Below are positions 8,350 through 17,965 of a DNA stretch of 64,000 nt, one piece after another. The stretch is from positions 1,612,001 to 1,676,000 of the forward strand of contig NZ_CP075682.1 in the NCBI RefSeq assembly GCF_018603435.1, read 5' to 3'. This DNA is from Chryseobacterium sp. ZHDP1 (GTDB lineage Bacteria; Bacteroidota; Bacteroidia; Flavobacteriales; Weeksellaceae). A program made the position numbers and the translations under genes. A model generated the notes under the pieces. It made no database searches. It was not told where the DNA came from and saw only the letters and a list, made by a program, of their open reading frames with translations. Within the stretch, counting starts at the first letter, position 1. Every line of letters starts with the position of its first letter.

Positions 8350-10179
8350 ATGGCATTAAAAAGATCTTTAGTACTGCTTTTTGCATCATACGGTTGTTTT
8401 CTTTACGCGCAGGAGAAAACTATTGACACCGTTTATGTTTTTGACAATCAGATGAATAAGGTTAAACTTTTTCATCCGGTTACTACAATTACTCCAAAAG
8501 ACATTGAAAAAAATTCCGCCAATCTTTCTGAGACGCTGCGTTTTCAGTCTCCTGTTTATATTAAGGAAAATGGACGCGGTGCGGTTTCCTCGCCTTCTTT
8601 CAGGGGAACAACGGCGCAGCAGACTGCTTTTGTGTGGAATGGAATTAACATCAATTCTATTTTTTTAGGACAGGGAGATGTTAACAATATCGCGATTTTC
8701 GGTTATGATGCGCTTGAAGTGAAAGCAGGCGGCGGAAGTGTGGTTTACGGAAGCGGAGCAATAGGAGGAAGTATTCACCTTAACAATGAACTAAAATTTA
8801 ATGAGGGTTTTCATGCAACTTTACATAGTGAAGTGGCTTCTTATGAGACGTTCCAGAATTATTTTAAAACTTCTTTCAGTAATGCGGATTTCAGTTTTAA
8901 GGCATCCGGAAATTATTTCATCAGTCAAAATAATTATGAGGTTCCTGAAAAGCAGTATATCAACCGAAACGGTAAATATTTTAACGGTACAGCGAACATT
9001 GGCTTCAGTTACAAAATTGCCCGAAATCAGAAAATTTCTTGGCAAAGCCAGTTGTATGATGCGGAACAGAATTATCCGATCTTTACGGAAAACGGCAACC
9101 GCACAAAGTATGCAGCCCAGACTTTCCGAAGCCTTCTTACCCACGATGTAAATTCAAAATCGATTTCAAACAGTCTGAAAGCGGCTTACACGGAAGAAAA
9201 CTTCCAGTATTTCGGGGTTTTTGAGGCTCCTAAAACCAGTGGCGGAACGGGAAAAAATCTGATTTTTAAAGATGATTTCAATTATTTCATCACGCCTAAA
9301 CTGAATGTCAATCTTATCGGGGAGTTTCAGATCAATAAAGGGGAAGGCTATCAATCCGGAATTGAGGATGTAAAGAGAAATATTTATTCTGTTGCAGGAT
9401 TGTTCAGATATTTCCCTACCCAGAAACTAAGACTGGAAGCCGGAATCAAGAAGGATTTTATTGAAAATATAGAATCGCCTTTACTCTATTCTTTTTCAGG
9501 CAAATGGAAGGTTTCTGACTGGTATAGTTTAGGGACAAGTTTTTCAAAGAATTTCAGATTTCCATCCTTCAATGATCTTTACTGGAATCCGGGCGGAAAT
9601 TTGGATCTGAAAGCAGAAACATCTTTGCAGACTGAAATGAGTCACGAATTGACTTATGGAAAATTTACCTTGAGTCTCACGCCTTATTACATGAAAATAG
9701 AGGATATGATCCAATGGATTCCTACTTCTCTGGGATATTGGTCACCAAGAAACGTAAGAAATGTTGAGTCTTATGGTCTTGAGTCTAAAATTGGGTTTCA
9801 GCACAAGTTTTCTAAAGAACATTCTTTAAAAATAAACACGGGATACAGCTATACGAGATCTGTAGATCTTGAAACGGAAAATCAGCTGATGTATGTTCCT
9901 CTTCATAAGGTTTTCGGAAATGCTGATTATCAGTACCGATTTATGAACCTGTATGTTCAGGGAATGTTTACGGGTAAGACTTTTACCACTTCTGATGAGA
10001 ATAACGATTATCTTATAAAACCGTATTTCGTCCTGAATGCAGGATTATCTGCAACGGTTGCCAAAAAGTATACTTTAGGATTGAGGGTAAATAATATCAC
10101 CAACGAAATCTATGAAACGATGGCTTATTATCCATTACCTAAAAGAAACTACAGTTTTTATATCAACTTAAATTTTTAA
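8350..10179 (+). CDS. btuB: TonB-dependent receptor, probable vitamin B12 importer
   Basis: 609 residues, close to BtuB length. A signal peptide (1-20) is followed by an N-terminal plug domain (FHPVTTITPKDIEKNSANLSE, SPSFRGTTAQQTAFVWNG, GGSVVYGSGAIGGSIHLNN) and a beta-barrel of aromatic-ended strands, ending in YSFYINLNF with the terminal aromatic residue used for outer-membrane insertion. The plug is short and there is no carboxypeptidase-like N-terminal extension, so this is a BtuB-like rather than SusC-like receptor. The cobalamin riboswitch immediately upstream makes a corrinoid substrate the best call. It is probably cotranscribed with the next gene, 16 bp away. Confidence 0.9.
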   Translation: MALKRSLVLLFASYGCFLYAQEKTIDTVYVFDNQMNKVKLFHPVTTITPKDIEKNSANLSETLRFQSPVYIKENGRGAVSSPSFRGTTAQQTAFVWNGININSIFLGQGDVNNIAIFGYDALEVKAGGGSVVYGSGAIGGSIHLNNELKFNEGFHATLHSEVASYETFQNYFKTSFSNADFSFKASGNYFISQNNYEVPEKQYINRNGKYFNGTANIGFSYKIARNQKISWQSQLYDAEQNYPIFTENGNRTKYAAQTFRSLLTHDVNSKSISNSLKAAYTEENFQYFGVFEAPKTSGGTGKNLIFKDDFNYFITPKLNVNLIGEFQINKGEGYQSGIEDVKRNIYSVAGLFRYFPTQKLRLEAGIKKDFIENIESPLLYSFSGKWKVSDWYSLGTSFSKNFRFPSFNDLYWNPGGNLDLKAETSLQTEMSHELTYGKFTLSLTPYYMKIEDMIQWIPTSLGYWSPRNVRNVESYGLESKIGFQHKFSKEHSLKINTGYSYTRSVDLETENQLMYVPLHKVFGNADYQYRFMNLYVQGMFTGKTFTTSDENNDYLIKPYFVLNAGLSATVAKKYTLGLRVNNITNEIYETMAYYPLPKRNYSFYINLNF

Positions 10180-10195
10180 AATCAATTATTATATT

Positions 10196-11239
10196 ATGAA
10201 ATTCAACAGACTTTTTCAGCTTTTACTGGCTTTGATCCTTGTGATTAATGTTTCATGTAGTGAGGATGAATATGTAATGCCATCGCGAGGTGATTATGAA
10301 AACGGATATTTTATTGCGAATGAAGGAAACTTCGGAACGCCTACAGCAAGTGTTTCTTTTATTTCTAAAGATCTTTCTGTATTGGAAAACGATATTTATA
10401 AGAAAAATAACAACGAAAATTTGGGTGATGTTTTACAGACGATCACATTCAGTGACGACAGAGCTTTTTTGCTTCTGAATAATTCGAATAAAGTACAGGT
10501 TGTTAACCGTTATAATTTCAAAAAAACCGGAGAAATTACGGCTCAGTTGGATAACCCGAGATACATGACGATCAGCAACGGAAATCTTTATGTTTCCAAC
10601 GATAAGTATAACGGAGCAAAATATGTGAATGTTTACAAGCTTTCTGATCTTTCTTTCGTAAAGAAAATTCCTTTCGCGTCCACTTCTACAGCGGAAAGAG
10701 TGGTTGAAGCTGGAGGAACGGTATTTGTTCAGAATGCTACTTACAGCTACGGAAGTACGCTTACAAGAATCAATACTTCAACCAATGAGATCATCAACAC
10801 AGTTTCTGTTCCAAATGGTGAAATCGAAAAAACCATCAGTTACAATAATAATGTGTACGTAATAGCTTCAGGAACATCTAATTCTTACATTTATGAAATT
10901 TCTCCTGCAGGAACAATTACAAAAACGACAACTTTAACAGGCATCGCCAATGCAAGAAATCTTGAAATTGATGGCGGAAAATACTATTTCACCTCTTCCA
11001 ACAAGATTTACACAATGGATATGAATGCAACAACAGCACCTTCTACTCCTCTTATCAATTTTGTAGACGGAGGACAATATTTTACGCTGTATGGTTTCTC
11101 TGTAAAAGACGGGAAAATCTTTGCGTCTGATGTGAAGAATTTTACTGCACCGTCAGAAGTTACGGTATACAATACTTCGGGAACAGTTCTGAAAAAATTC
11201 GTAACAGGAATCGGATCTAATTCCGCTTATATGAATTAA
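10196..11239 (+). CDS. YncE-like beta-propeller lipoprotein of the B12 uptake operon
   Basis: 347 residues. Signal peptide with lipobox VSC at about 19-22, so a lipoprotein. The body is built of repeated blades with Y-x-x-N-E-G-N-F-G at the start and repeated 'NNVYVIASG', 'GGKYYFTSSNKIYTMD' units, in the style of DUF5074/YncE-like seven-bladed propellers. Such surface lipoproteins often accompany B12 TonB receptors in Bacteroidetes and are thought to help capture corrinoid. Position 16 bp after the receptor and under the same riboswitch supports this; the binding role is inferred. Confidence 0.82.
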   Translation: MKFNRLFQLLLALILVINVSCSEDEYVMPSRGDYENGYFIANEGNFGTPTASVSFISKDLSVLENDIYKKNNNENLGDVLQTITFSDDRAFLLLNNSNKVQVVNRYNFKKTGEITAQLDNPRYMTISNGNLYVSNDKYNGAKYVNVYKLSDLSFVKKIPFASTSTAERVVEAGGTVFVQNATYSYGSTLTRINTSTNEIINTVSVPNGEIEKTISYNNNVYVIASGTSNSYIYEISPAGTITKTTTLTGIANARNLEIDGGKYYFTSSNKIYTMDMNATTAPSTPLINFVDGGQYFTLYGFSVKDGKIFASDVKNFTAPSEVTVYNTSGTVLKKFVTGIGSNSAYMN

Positions 11240-11257
11240 TTTTTTTGAAATAATATT

Positions 11258-11298
11258 AAAAGATTACGGCGGAGCTTTCAGCTCCGCCGTAATCTTTT
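11258..11298. terminator. bidirectional terminator between convergent genes
   Basis: An 18-bp perfect stem (aaaagattacggcggagc / gctccgccgtaatctttt) with loop tttca. It lies between the B12 operon and the convergent gene on its right and overlaps the stop codon of the latter. Confidence 0.85.
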
Positions 11299-13642
11299 AA
11301 CGTCTTGCCTTAAAGTAATCCTCAAAAAATTCGCATCCGCTCATCATATCTTCATACTGTCCTGCATATTTATTTTTAAGATCCTGATAATATCTGTTTT
11401 TTTCGAGCCTTCTGTCTTCATAGTCATCGGATCGGGAAAAACTGTCCGCATTTTCCTCACCATTAAAATCATAATTATAATTTTCACACCTTCCCTGCAT
11501 TCTGAGACATAACGCTTTGAATTTTTCAGTTTTCGCGTTTTCCATAGCTTTTCCGTAGTATAATTTTGCCAGACCAGCCGTATTAAATTCCTCATTATCT
11601 TCACGGATAGAAAAATTTCCTGCTGAACTTACGAAGTATCTTCTCATCATCCACGCATTCCCATACTGCGACATGTTGTAATAACAGTTGGCAACCAGAA
11701 AATAGTAATAATCCCTGTCTTTTTCCTGTGGATTATTGGCTTTGCCGAGATATTCGATCAGTTTTTGGGTTACAGATAATTTAGTCACTCTGAATTTTTC
11801 CTTTTCCTGTATAAAATCAGGAGTATATTTTAGATGATAGAAAGGATTCTGATCAAAAATTTTACCTGATGCAGAATAACTGTCTTTTCCATCGTTCTCC
11901 CAAAGTGTATTCTGAGTTTCATAATATTCTGCACCCAGTTTTTTAAATATATGTAAAGCCAAACTCAGTTTGTTCTGTCTGATATATTTTGTTCCCAGAA
12001 GATCGTACAGATTATTAACCGACTGTTGTTTCATTTTAAAATTACTAAAAAACAAATCGTTTCCGGAATTTACTTTTTCAGTCTTTTTAATGAAACTCTG
12101 CACCTGTTCAGGAGAATAGACTGCATCCATATAATTAAAATAATCTACAAAATAATCTCCGTAAGTATGACGGTCACTTTTTAACGATTTGAAATAAACC
12201 AGACTGTTTAACCTCTCATCCAGAGAAGCATACAAAAGTGCTGCATCATCCGTATTTCCGAGATATTCCAGTTCTCTTCCCAATGCAAAAATAAACCGCT
12301 CGTTTTTTCTGTTTTTAATGATAATTTCTTTTGCGGCATCAGGAATTACGGCTTTTCCGTAAGTCTGATTTGCAAAAAGATTTAATGCTTTGATCTGCTC
12401 TGCATTTTCCCGGATTTTAGAATCTGCCGGCAACGTTTTTTCCAGATTGCTGATTTGCTTCAGACTTTCAGAATAATTTTTCGTCATGAATAAAAGTTCA
12501 GCTTTGGCAAACTTCCAGAAATCGGGATTCTGTACCTTCGATAAATCTGCGGAATTGATAAACTCCAAAAGTTCTTTTGCATATTCTCTGTCCGCTTCCA
12601 CTCTTCCAAAGACATTTCTTACCGACTGATATTCCTGATCATACTGAGAACTATATCCGGAATCCGGAATGGCTGGCTCAAACAAAGAATAATAAGGTGT
12701 AAAAATCCAGTCTTCCAGTTTACTGATCTCGCGCGACACCAAAAAACCCAGTCCGTCAAAATTAGAATTGCAGGCATAAATTTCTTTAAGATTATCTATG
12801 TTTTTACCAGAATTGTAGATGCTGTACATCATTAAAACCCTGGCTTTATCTTTTGGATCATCTATCGATTGCAAGACCTCCTCTTTTGATAATCTATGAT
12901 CGAAAGCCTGCCATGAAACAAAACGCTTTTCGGGACATTTGGCAAAAACTCTGGCAAAGTAAATATTTTTAAGCCCCTGATTTTTCTCTTCGATTGCCTT
13001 AAAATACAAAGCCCAAATATCAATAATATCATTTGCTTTTTCCACAGAAAAATATTGAGCATAAATCTTCGCCAAAGACTTCATATCCCCATTGTAAAAA
13101 GCGAGACGAACCGCAAGAAACGCATATCTTTTTCTGATCTCTGAATTTTTGGTTTTGGAAGCTAAAGCAATTGCCTGATGTAATAAAACTGTTCTCTTCT
13201 GAGCTGCTGTATTTTCATTCCTTTCCCACGGATCTTCCTGCCACGAATTGAAAAATTCGCAGTTTTTGGCAAATTTCAGATAATCTACCGCTTCATTGTC
13301 TTTAGCTGAATATAAATATTTTATAAAAGCGTTGCTGCTTTTTTCATTGATATCCGAAAAACCATATTTTTCCAGAGCAAAATTAATTTCATCTATTGAA
13401 ACTTTATTCTTACAGTATTTTCTCCAAAGAACTTCATTCTGCAAATCTTTAATTTCAGGTTCTTCATCGTCATTGTTATAGCCAAAATAAAGAGATGAAT
13501 AGTAAAAAGACCGATATTCCTGATAAGAAAAGTTATCCGGGTCAAGAAAATAAAACCGTATATCATCGCCGTAAGGATAAAATCCACACGCAAAAAACAT
13601 ATTACTTAGTAAAGTCGCTATAAAAATGGCTGATCTCTTCAT
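11297..13642 (-). CDS. large hypothetical lipoprotein, helical-repeat type
   Basis: 781 residues. It begins with a hydrophobic segment ending FFACG, a plausible lipobox. The rest is mostly helical with many Tyr, Phe and Lys residues and helix pairs such as 'ALLYASLDERLNSLVYF' and 'KLSLALHIFKKLGAEYYE', which resemble degenerate TPR or Sel1-like repeats. I do not recognise a catalytic motif or named family. Its start overlaps the end of the upstream lipoprotein gene by 41 bp, so the two are translated together and probably work together at the envelope. Confidence 0.75.
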   Translation of the reverse strand: MKRSAIFIATLLSNMFFACGFYPYGDDIRFYFLDPDNFSYQEYRSFYYSSLYFGYNNDDEEPEIKDLQNEVLWRKYCKNKVSIDEINFALEKYGFSDINEKSSNAFIKYLYSAKDNEAVDYLKFAKNCEFFNSWQEDPWERNENTAAQKRTVLLHQAIALASKTKNSEIRKRYAFLAVRLAFYNGDMKSLAKIYAQYFSVEKANDIIDIWALYFKAIEEKNQGLKNIYFARVFAKCPEKRFVSWQAFDHRLSKEEVLQSIDDPKDKARVLMMYSIYNSGKNIDNLKEIYACNSNFDGLGFLVSREISKLEDWIFTPYYSLFEPAIPDSGYSSQYDQEYQSVRNVFGRVEADREYAKELLEFINSADLSKVQNPDFWKFAKAELLFMTKNYSESLKQISNLEKTLPADSKIRENAEQIKALNLFANQTYGKAVIPDAAKEIIIKNRKNERFIFALGRELEYLGNTDDAALLYASLDERLNSLVYFKSLKSDRHTYGDYFVDYFNYMDAVYSPEQVQSFIKKTEKVNSGNDLFFSNFKMKQQSVNNLYDLLGTKYIRQNKLSLALHIFKKLGAEYYETQNTLWENDGKDSYSASGKIFDQNPFYHLKYTPDFIQEKEKFRVTKLSVTQKLIEYLGKANNPQEKDRDYYYFLVANCYYNMSQYGNAWMMRRYFVSSAGNFSIREDNEEFNTAGLAKLYYGKAMENAKTEKFKALCLRMQGRCENYNYDFNGEENADSFSRSDDYEDRRLEKNRYYQDLKNKYAGQYEDMMSGCEFFEDYFKARR

Positions 13643-14648
13643 TGGTGTAGTTATTTAACTGATTGGCATCTAAATGAAAAAGTGATACGGTAATTTCTTT
13701 ATCCAGCTTTATATTTTTCCTGATTAATGTAATAGCTTTATTGATTTGTTCTGGTGTAATTTCTTCATATTTGATCTTATCTCCTACTCTCAGATAATCC
13801 TTATAATCAATCACGGTATCTTTTGTTACTTCGTACCACAGCGGTTTTGTTTCTTTCAGTACTTTTTTCAGATCATTTCCGTTATATAAAACTCCTTTAA
13901 ACTGATTGTTCTGATACAACTGCATCCAGGAATATAACGGAAGTGCAATATCCATATGCAGCGGATATTTTTTCTTCGTAGTGAGATAGCTTTCCATTTC
14001 TTTAAGATCTAAAATTGAATTTTTAGAATCATCTGCCAAAGGATTGATTAAATTATAGCACATTAAAGTAACTTTATCAACCGGCGGAACTCCCATTTTT
14101 TCAGGATATTTGTATGGATACAATCTCAGAGTAACAGAAATTTCTTTTTGTGAAATCGGCTTTAATTTTTTCAGAAAGTAAAAATATTGATCTTTTGTAG
14201 AAGCTGTCCAGTCACAATCGATCTGAATTTCATTAACAGCAATGGAGTCAAACTTCTCGTTAGTAAATTTATTGATGAGAAAGTTTACATTATCTGCCAG
14301 TTTATCAAGATCCTTTTCCGAACTTTTTTTAAATACAATATTTTTAATGTAAACAGTCGGAATAACAGTGTATTTCTTCGGTAAATTTTCTTCGCAGTAA
14401 GATGATAACCTTACATTGGTTTTTGAAATCGGAAAACTTCCCATCGCTTCGGTGTAATCCACTTCAAAATATTTTACATACAGCTTTTCGACATTCTGCT
14501 GTTCAAGCATATTCCTTTCGGGAACAGAAACTTCAGAATACGTATCTGTTTTCCAATAGTAAAAGGCATTATGAACTTTTTCCACTTTATTTTCACAGGA
14601 AAGAATAAGGAAAAGAAGAGGGAGAACTAAAAAGATCTTTTTCACCAA
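13602..14648 (-). CDS. hypothetical lipoprotein, possible TIM-barrel (DUF3142-like)
   Basis: 348 residues. Signal peptide and lipobox ILSC at residues 15-18. The middle contains AVNEIQIDCDWTASTKDQY, then ISVTLRLYPYKYPEK and VDKVTLMCYNLINP. This alternation of beta strand, acidic turn and helix is what TIM-barrel glycoside-hydrolase-like proteins such as DUF3142 show, with the D-x-D at the end of a strand, but the match is only suggestive. It overlaps the next gene by 41 bp and is the first gene of a two-gene operon. Confidence 0.7.
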   Translation of the reverse strand: MVKKIFLVLPLLFLILSCENKVEKVHNAFYYWKTDTYSEVSVPERNMLEQQNVEKLYVKYFEVDYTEAMGSFPISKTNVRLSSYCEENLPKKYTVIPTVYIKNIVFKKSSEKDLDKLADNVNFLINKFTNEKFDSIAVNEIQIDCDWTASTKDQYFYFLKKLKPISQKEISVTLRLYPYKYPEKMGVPPVDKVTLMCYNLINPLADDSKNSILDLKEMESYLTTKKKYPLHMDIALPLYSWMQLYQNNQFKGVLYNGNDLKKVLKETKPLWYEVTKDTVIDYKDYLRVGDKIKYEEITPEQINKAITLIRKNIKLDKEITVSLFHLDANQLNNYTNEEISHFYSDFTK

Positions 14649-14750
14649 TAAAATTTTAAATAGGTTACAATTGAATTAAAACATTTCTGCAAATGTAAAA
14701 ACAAAACCAATACCTTTTTAAGATTTTATTAACATTTCATTAGGATTTTA

Positions 14751-15053
14751 TTATGTTTTTATTTTCGTGATCAAATTACCTAAAATAAAAGTCTCCACCA
14801 CCCCAATAAACCACCAAACCGGAAACCTGAAATACGTGTACAAAAGCGTGAAATTATCAACAATTGGCTGATTTTTTGTCGCATTTTCAATTTCAAAATC
14901 AACAGATAAAAGCGGAATAACAAATCCGAAAAATAAAAACGCAACCAGATATAAAATCCAGTTGCGTTTTTTAATTATTTTAAATTTCCAGACAAGAATG
15001 TTGATAAGGAAAATTAATACTAAAATGATATAATCAAATGTCCCGAAAAGCAT
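14751..15053 (-). CDS. small membrane protein, three hydrophobic segments
   Basis: 100 residues with hydrophobic spans at about 5-22, 31-50 and 75-95, separated by short basic loops (KFKIIKKRN). No family is recognised. Its ATG directly adjoins the stop of the CCA-adding enzyme gene, so it is very likely in the same transcript. Confidence 0.6.
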   Translation of the reverse strand: MLFGTFDYIILVLIFLINILVWKFKIIKKRNWILYLVAFLFFGFVIPLLSVDFEIENATKNQPIVDNFTLLYTYFRFPVWWFIGVVETFILGNLITKIKT

Positions 15054-16475
15054 TTAGGCAAGTGTCAATCCAAGCTTTTCCGCTTCCGCAATCACAAAAG
15101 TTCTCGCTTCCTCGCTGTCATTTGCAATTTCGCCTTCCAGAATGGCTTCTTTTACTTTTTCCTTTAAAATTCCGATTTCGCGACCCGGTTTCAGATTAAA
15201 CATTGCCATAATTTCTTCTCCTGAAATCGGCGGCTGGAAATTCCTTACCTGATCTTTTTCTTCAACTTCTTTAATCTTAACAGCAACATATTCAAAATTT
15301 TTCTTAAATTTCTCCTGCTTTTTAGAATTTTTGGTCGTAATATCGGCTTTACAAAGGGTAAACAGATCTTCCATATTTTCTCCTGCATCAAACAATAATC
15401 TTCGCAACGCAGAATCCGAAGCATCATCGGTAATCAGAGCAATCGGTCGAGACGAAAGTTTTACCATCTTCTGAACATATTTCATATCCGGACCTAAAGG
15501 CAGTTTCAATCTCTGGAATAATGTTTTTACCATTTTTGAGCCTAAAAACTCGTGTCCATGGAACGTCCATCCTGTTCCTTCAACAAATTTTTTGGTCGGT
15601 GCTTTTCCGATATCGTGGAGCAATGCAGACCAACGAAGCCACAGGTTTTCCGTGTTTTCAGAAATATTGTCTACCACTTCCAAAGTATGGTAAAAATTGT
15701 CTTTATGGGTTTGTCCTTCCACTTCTTCTACTCCTTTCAGATCAATCAGTTCAGGAATAATTAATTTCATTAAACCTGTCTGTTCCATTAATTTAAGACC
15801 AATAGATGGCTTTTTGGAAAGCATGATTTTATTAAATTCCACCATGATTCTTTCCATCGAAACAATTTTTATTCTTTCGGCTTCCTGCTTAATGGCTTCC
15901 AAAGATTTTTCTTCAATTTTAAAATTTAAAGTGGAGGCAAAACGAACGGCTCTCATCATTCTCAACGGATCGTCAGAATAGGTTTGAGCGGGCTCTAAAG
16001 GCGTTCTTAAAATTCCTTTTTCCAGATCATCTATTCCGTTGAAAGGATCGATCAGTTCACCAAAATTATCCTGATTTAAAGAAATTGCCATGGCATTCAC
16101 CGTAAAATCTCTTCTTTTCTGGTCGTCTTCTATGGTTCCTCCTTCAACTTCCGGTTTACGGCTGTTTTCGGTATAACTTTCTTTTCTCGCCCCTACAAAT
16201 TCCAGCTCAAGATCTTTGTATTTGATCATCGCCGTTCCGTACGTTTTGAAAACAGAAACTTTTATTTTCGGATCAATTTCCTTTCCGACGTTTTGGGCAA
16301 GTTCAATACCGCTTTGTTCGGTCACAAAATCAATATCCGTTGATGCTTTTCTTTTCATCAAAAGATCGCGTACATAACCTCCGACAACATATACAGACTG
16401 ATTGTTCCGGGCTGCAACCTCCGAAATGATTTTAAAAAGTTTTAAATTTTTATTTTGAGTAAGATTAATTTTCAT
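15054..16475 (-). CDS. cca: CCA tRNA nucleotidyltransferase
   Basis: 473 residues from the ATG at 16475; four extra codons to 16487 are possible but MKINLTQNKN is the usual start. Class II nucleotidyltransferase head: VYVVGGYVRDLL (GGxVRD) then STDIDFV, the DxD metal site, followed by GTAMIKYKDLELEFVGAR and the RRDFTVNAMA motif. An HD domain follows with LLHDIGKAPT and GHEFLGSKM. The enzyme adds or repairs the CCA end of tRNAs. The HD domain could add phosphatase or phosphodiesterase activity, as in related enzymes. Confidence 0.93.
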   Translation of the reverse strand: MKINLTQNKNLKLFKIISEVAARNNQSVYVVGGYVRDLLMKRKASTDIDFVTEQSGIELAQNVGKEIDPKIKVSVFKTYGTAMIKYKDLELEFVGARKESYTENSRKPEVEGGTIEDDQKRRDFTVNAMAISLNQDNFGELIDPFNGIDDLEKGILRTPLEPAQTYSDDPLRMMRAVRFASTLNFKIEEKSLEAIKQEAERIKIVSMERIMVEFNKIMLSKKPSIGLKLMEQTGLMKLIIPELIDLKGVEEVEGQTHKDNFYHTLEVVDNISENTENLWLRWSALLHDIGKAPTKKFVEGTGWTFHGHEFLGSKMVKTLFQRLKLPLGPDMKYVQKMVKLSSRPIALITDDASDSALRRLLFDAGENMEDLFTLCKADITTKNSKKQEKFKKNFEYVAVKIKEVEEKDQVRNFQPPISGEEIMAMFNLKPGREIGILKEKVKEAILEGEIANDSEEARTFVIAEAEKLGLTLA

Positions 16476-16499
16476 TTTGTAATACACTAATGCCGTTCA

Positions 16500-16844
16500 T
16501 TAATCATAATGAGCATACATTTTATTAATTTTTTCATCTTCATTAAAAAACATCACTTCCATTGCATGTTTATCCATAATAGATTTGTAAAACAAAGCCA
16601 CAGAATCTACTCCTTCCGTAGATTTTATAAGCTCGAAGTGAAGATCAGGATATTTTTCCAGTGCTGCTTTCCAATATCCGCGAACCGCAGATTTTCCTTT
16701 AAGTGAACTTTCTTTTCCTCCTGTTGCTAATTTTATCATCGGCGTAACAATCTCTATATCATCTGAATAATGAGATAAAATAACATCCAGATCGTGCGAA
16801 TTCCATGCTTTGATCCACTCTTCGGCAAACTTTTGATGATTCAT
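16500..16844 (-). CDS. SnoaL-like / NTF2-fold protein
   Basis: 114 residues from the ATG at 16844; the open frame upstream to 16874 starts in AT-rich leader. Cone-shaped NTF2 fold suggested by the opening FAEEWIKAWNSHDLDVILSHYSDDIEIVTP, KSAVRGYWKAALEKYPDLHFEL in the middle and HAMEVMFFNEDEKINKMYAHYD at the end, the standard order of SnoaL-like polyketide-cyclase-related proteins. Substrate cannot be told from sequence. Confidence 0.82.
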   Translation of the reverse strand: MNHQKFAEEWIKAWNSHDLDVILSHYSDDIEIVTPMIKLATGGKESSLKGKSAVRGYWKAALEKYPDLHFELIKSTEGVDSVALFYKSIMDKHAMEVMFFNEDEKINKMYAHYD

Positions 16845-16944
16845 AGCGATTGTTTTAAAATTGAAGTTCTGCAAAGATAAAACTAAAAAAAGAAATCCTG
16901 CCGATGCGGATGAATAAGACTTTAAAATAAATGATAAAAGTCGA

Positions 16945-17493
16945 TTATTCTCTCAGTACTTTTATCCTGTTGTCGCTCCAGACTTTTATTACCGACGAAC
17001 CCGAATATTTTGAAACTTTTTCGCGGTCTTCTTCTACTGCATAATCTACAAGATCAATCATTTCAGGAGAAATATCCGAGAATTTCAAAGGACTTTTTTC
17101 ACCGCTGAAATTGGCAGAAGTAGAAACCAAAGGTTTGTTGAGTTTTGTAATCAGCTTTTTACAAAAGTCGTTTTTTACCAGACGGATTCCAATGCTTCCG
17201 TCTTCAGCCAACAATTCTTTTGGCAATCCTCTCGGGTTTTCATAAACAATTGTTACAGGTTTTTCGCTTAAATCGATAATTTCCCAAGCCATTTCCGGAA
17301 CATCTACCAAATCCTGCAATCTCTTTTCAGATTCCACCAGAATGATCATGGATTTGTTTTTTTCCCGTTTTTTGATGTCGAATATTTTGTTTACGGCTTC
17401 TATATTGGTAGCATCACAGCCAATTCCCCAAATGGTATCTGTTGGGTAAAGAATTGTGCCGCCGGATTTTAAGATTTCTATTATTTTCTCCAT
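16945..17493 (-). CDS. tsaC: L-threonylcarbamoyladenylate synthase (YrdC/Sua5 domain)
   Basis: 182 residues, the single-domain TsaC length without a Sua5 extension. Opening GGTILYPTDTIWGIGCDATN and FDIKKREKNKSMIILVES form the YrdC nucleotide-binding site; KPLVSTSANFSGE closes it. The enzyme makes threonylcarbamoyl-AMP from threonine, bicarbonate and ATP for the t6A37 modification of ANN-decoding tRNAs. It is near the CCA enzyme but separated by an NTF2-fold gene. Confidence 0.93.
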   Translation of the reverse strand: MEKIIEILKSGGTILYPTDTIWGIGCDATNIEAVNKIFDIKKREKNKSMIILVESEKRLQDLVDVPEMAWEIIDLSEKPVTIVYENPRGLPKELLAEDGSIGIRLVKNDFCKKLITKLNKPLVSTSANFSGEKSPLKFSDISPEMIDLVDYAVEEDREKVSKYSGSSVIKVWSDNRIKVLRE

Positions 17494-17965
17494 GTATAAT
17501 ACATTTTACGCTTTAACTAAAGCCAATACTATAATTTATTTTTAATAGAAGGATTACATTCTGCTTCTATTAATTTATCTGTGTAAATTTACAAATCTTC
17601 GCGTGAAATTTTCGAAAACAGAGTTTTTATATTCAATAGAATGGGCTTTAGCCCATTTTAAAAATCATTAAAATCAAATCTGGCTTTAGCCAAACTTTAT
17701 TATTTAACATCAGTTCGGAATAAGAAATAAATTTAAATAATTGATTTATAAAATTATATAATTTATCGCAAAGAAAAACAAAAGATTTTTTTTTTACTTA
17801 TTGAAAGTTGGTAAGGTAAACAAAGCCATTTCGTTTATTTAAAAAAGACAAAAACGATATTACTTTGATCAATTTTACGCCTTTGTATATCTTAAAAGCT
17901 GAATTACTGATAATTGAATCTCTTTGTTTAACATGGCGTTTAAGAAGACTTATCTTGAACTCAGA
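17494..17965. other. non-coding stretch holding REP-like end and decayed repeat
   Basis: About 470 bp with no credible gene. It carries the left REP-like unit of the transposase element (17632-17698), then an AT-rich run with words such as 'cgcaaagaaaaacaaaagatttt' that belongs to the same decayed repeat family as 7225-7975. Confidence 0.5.
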
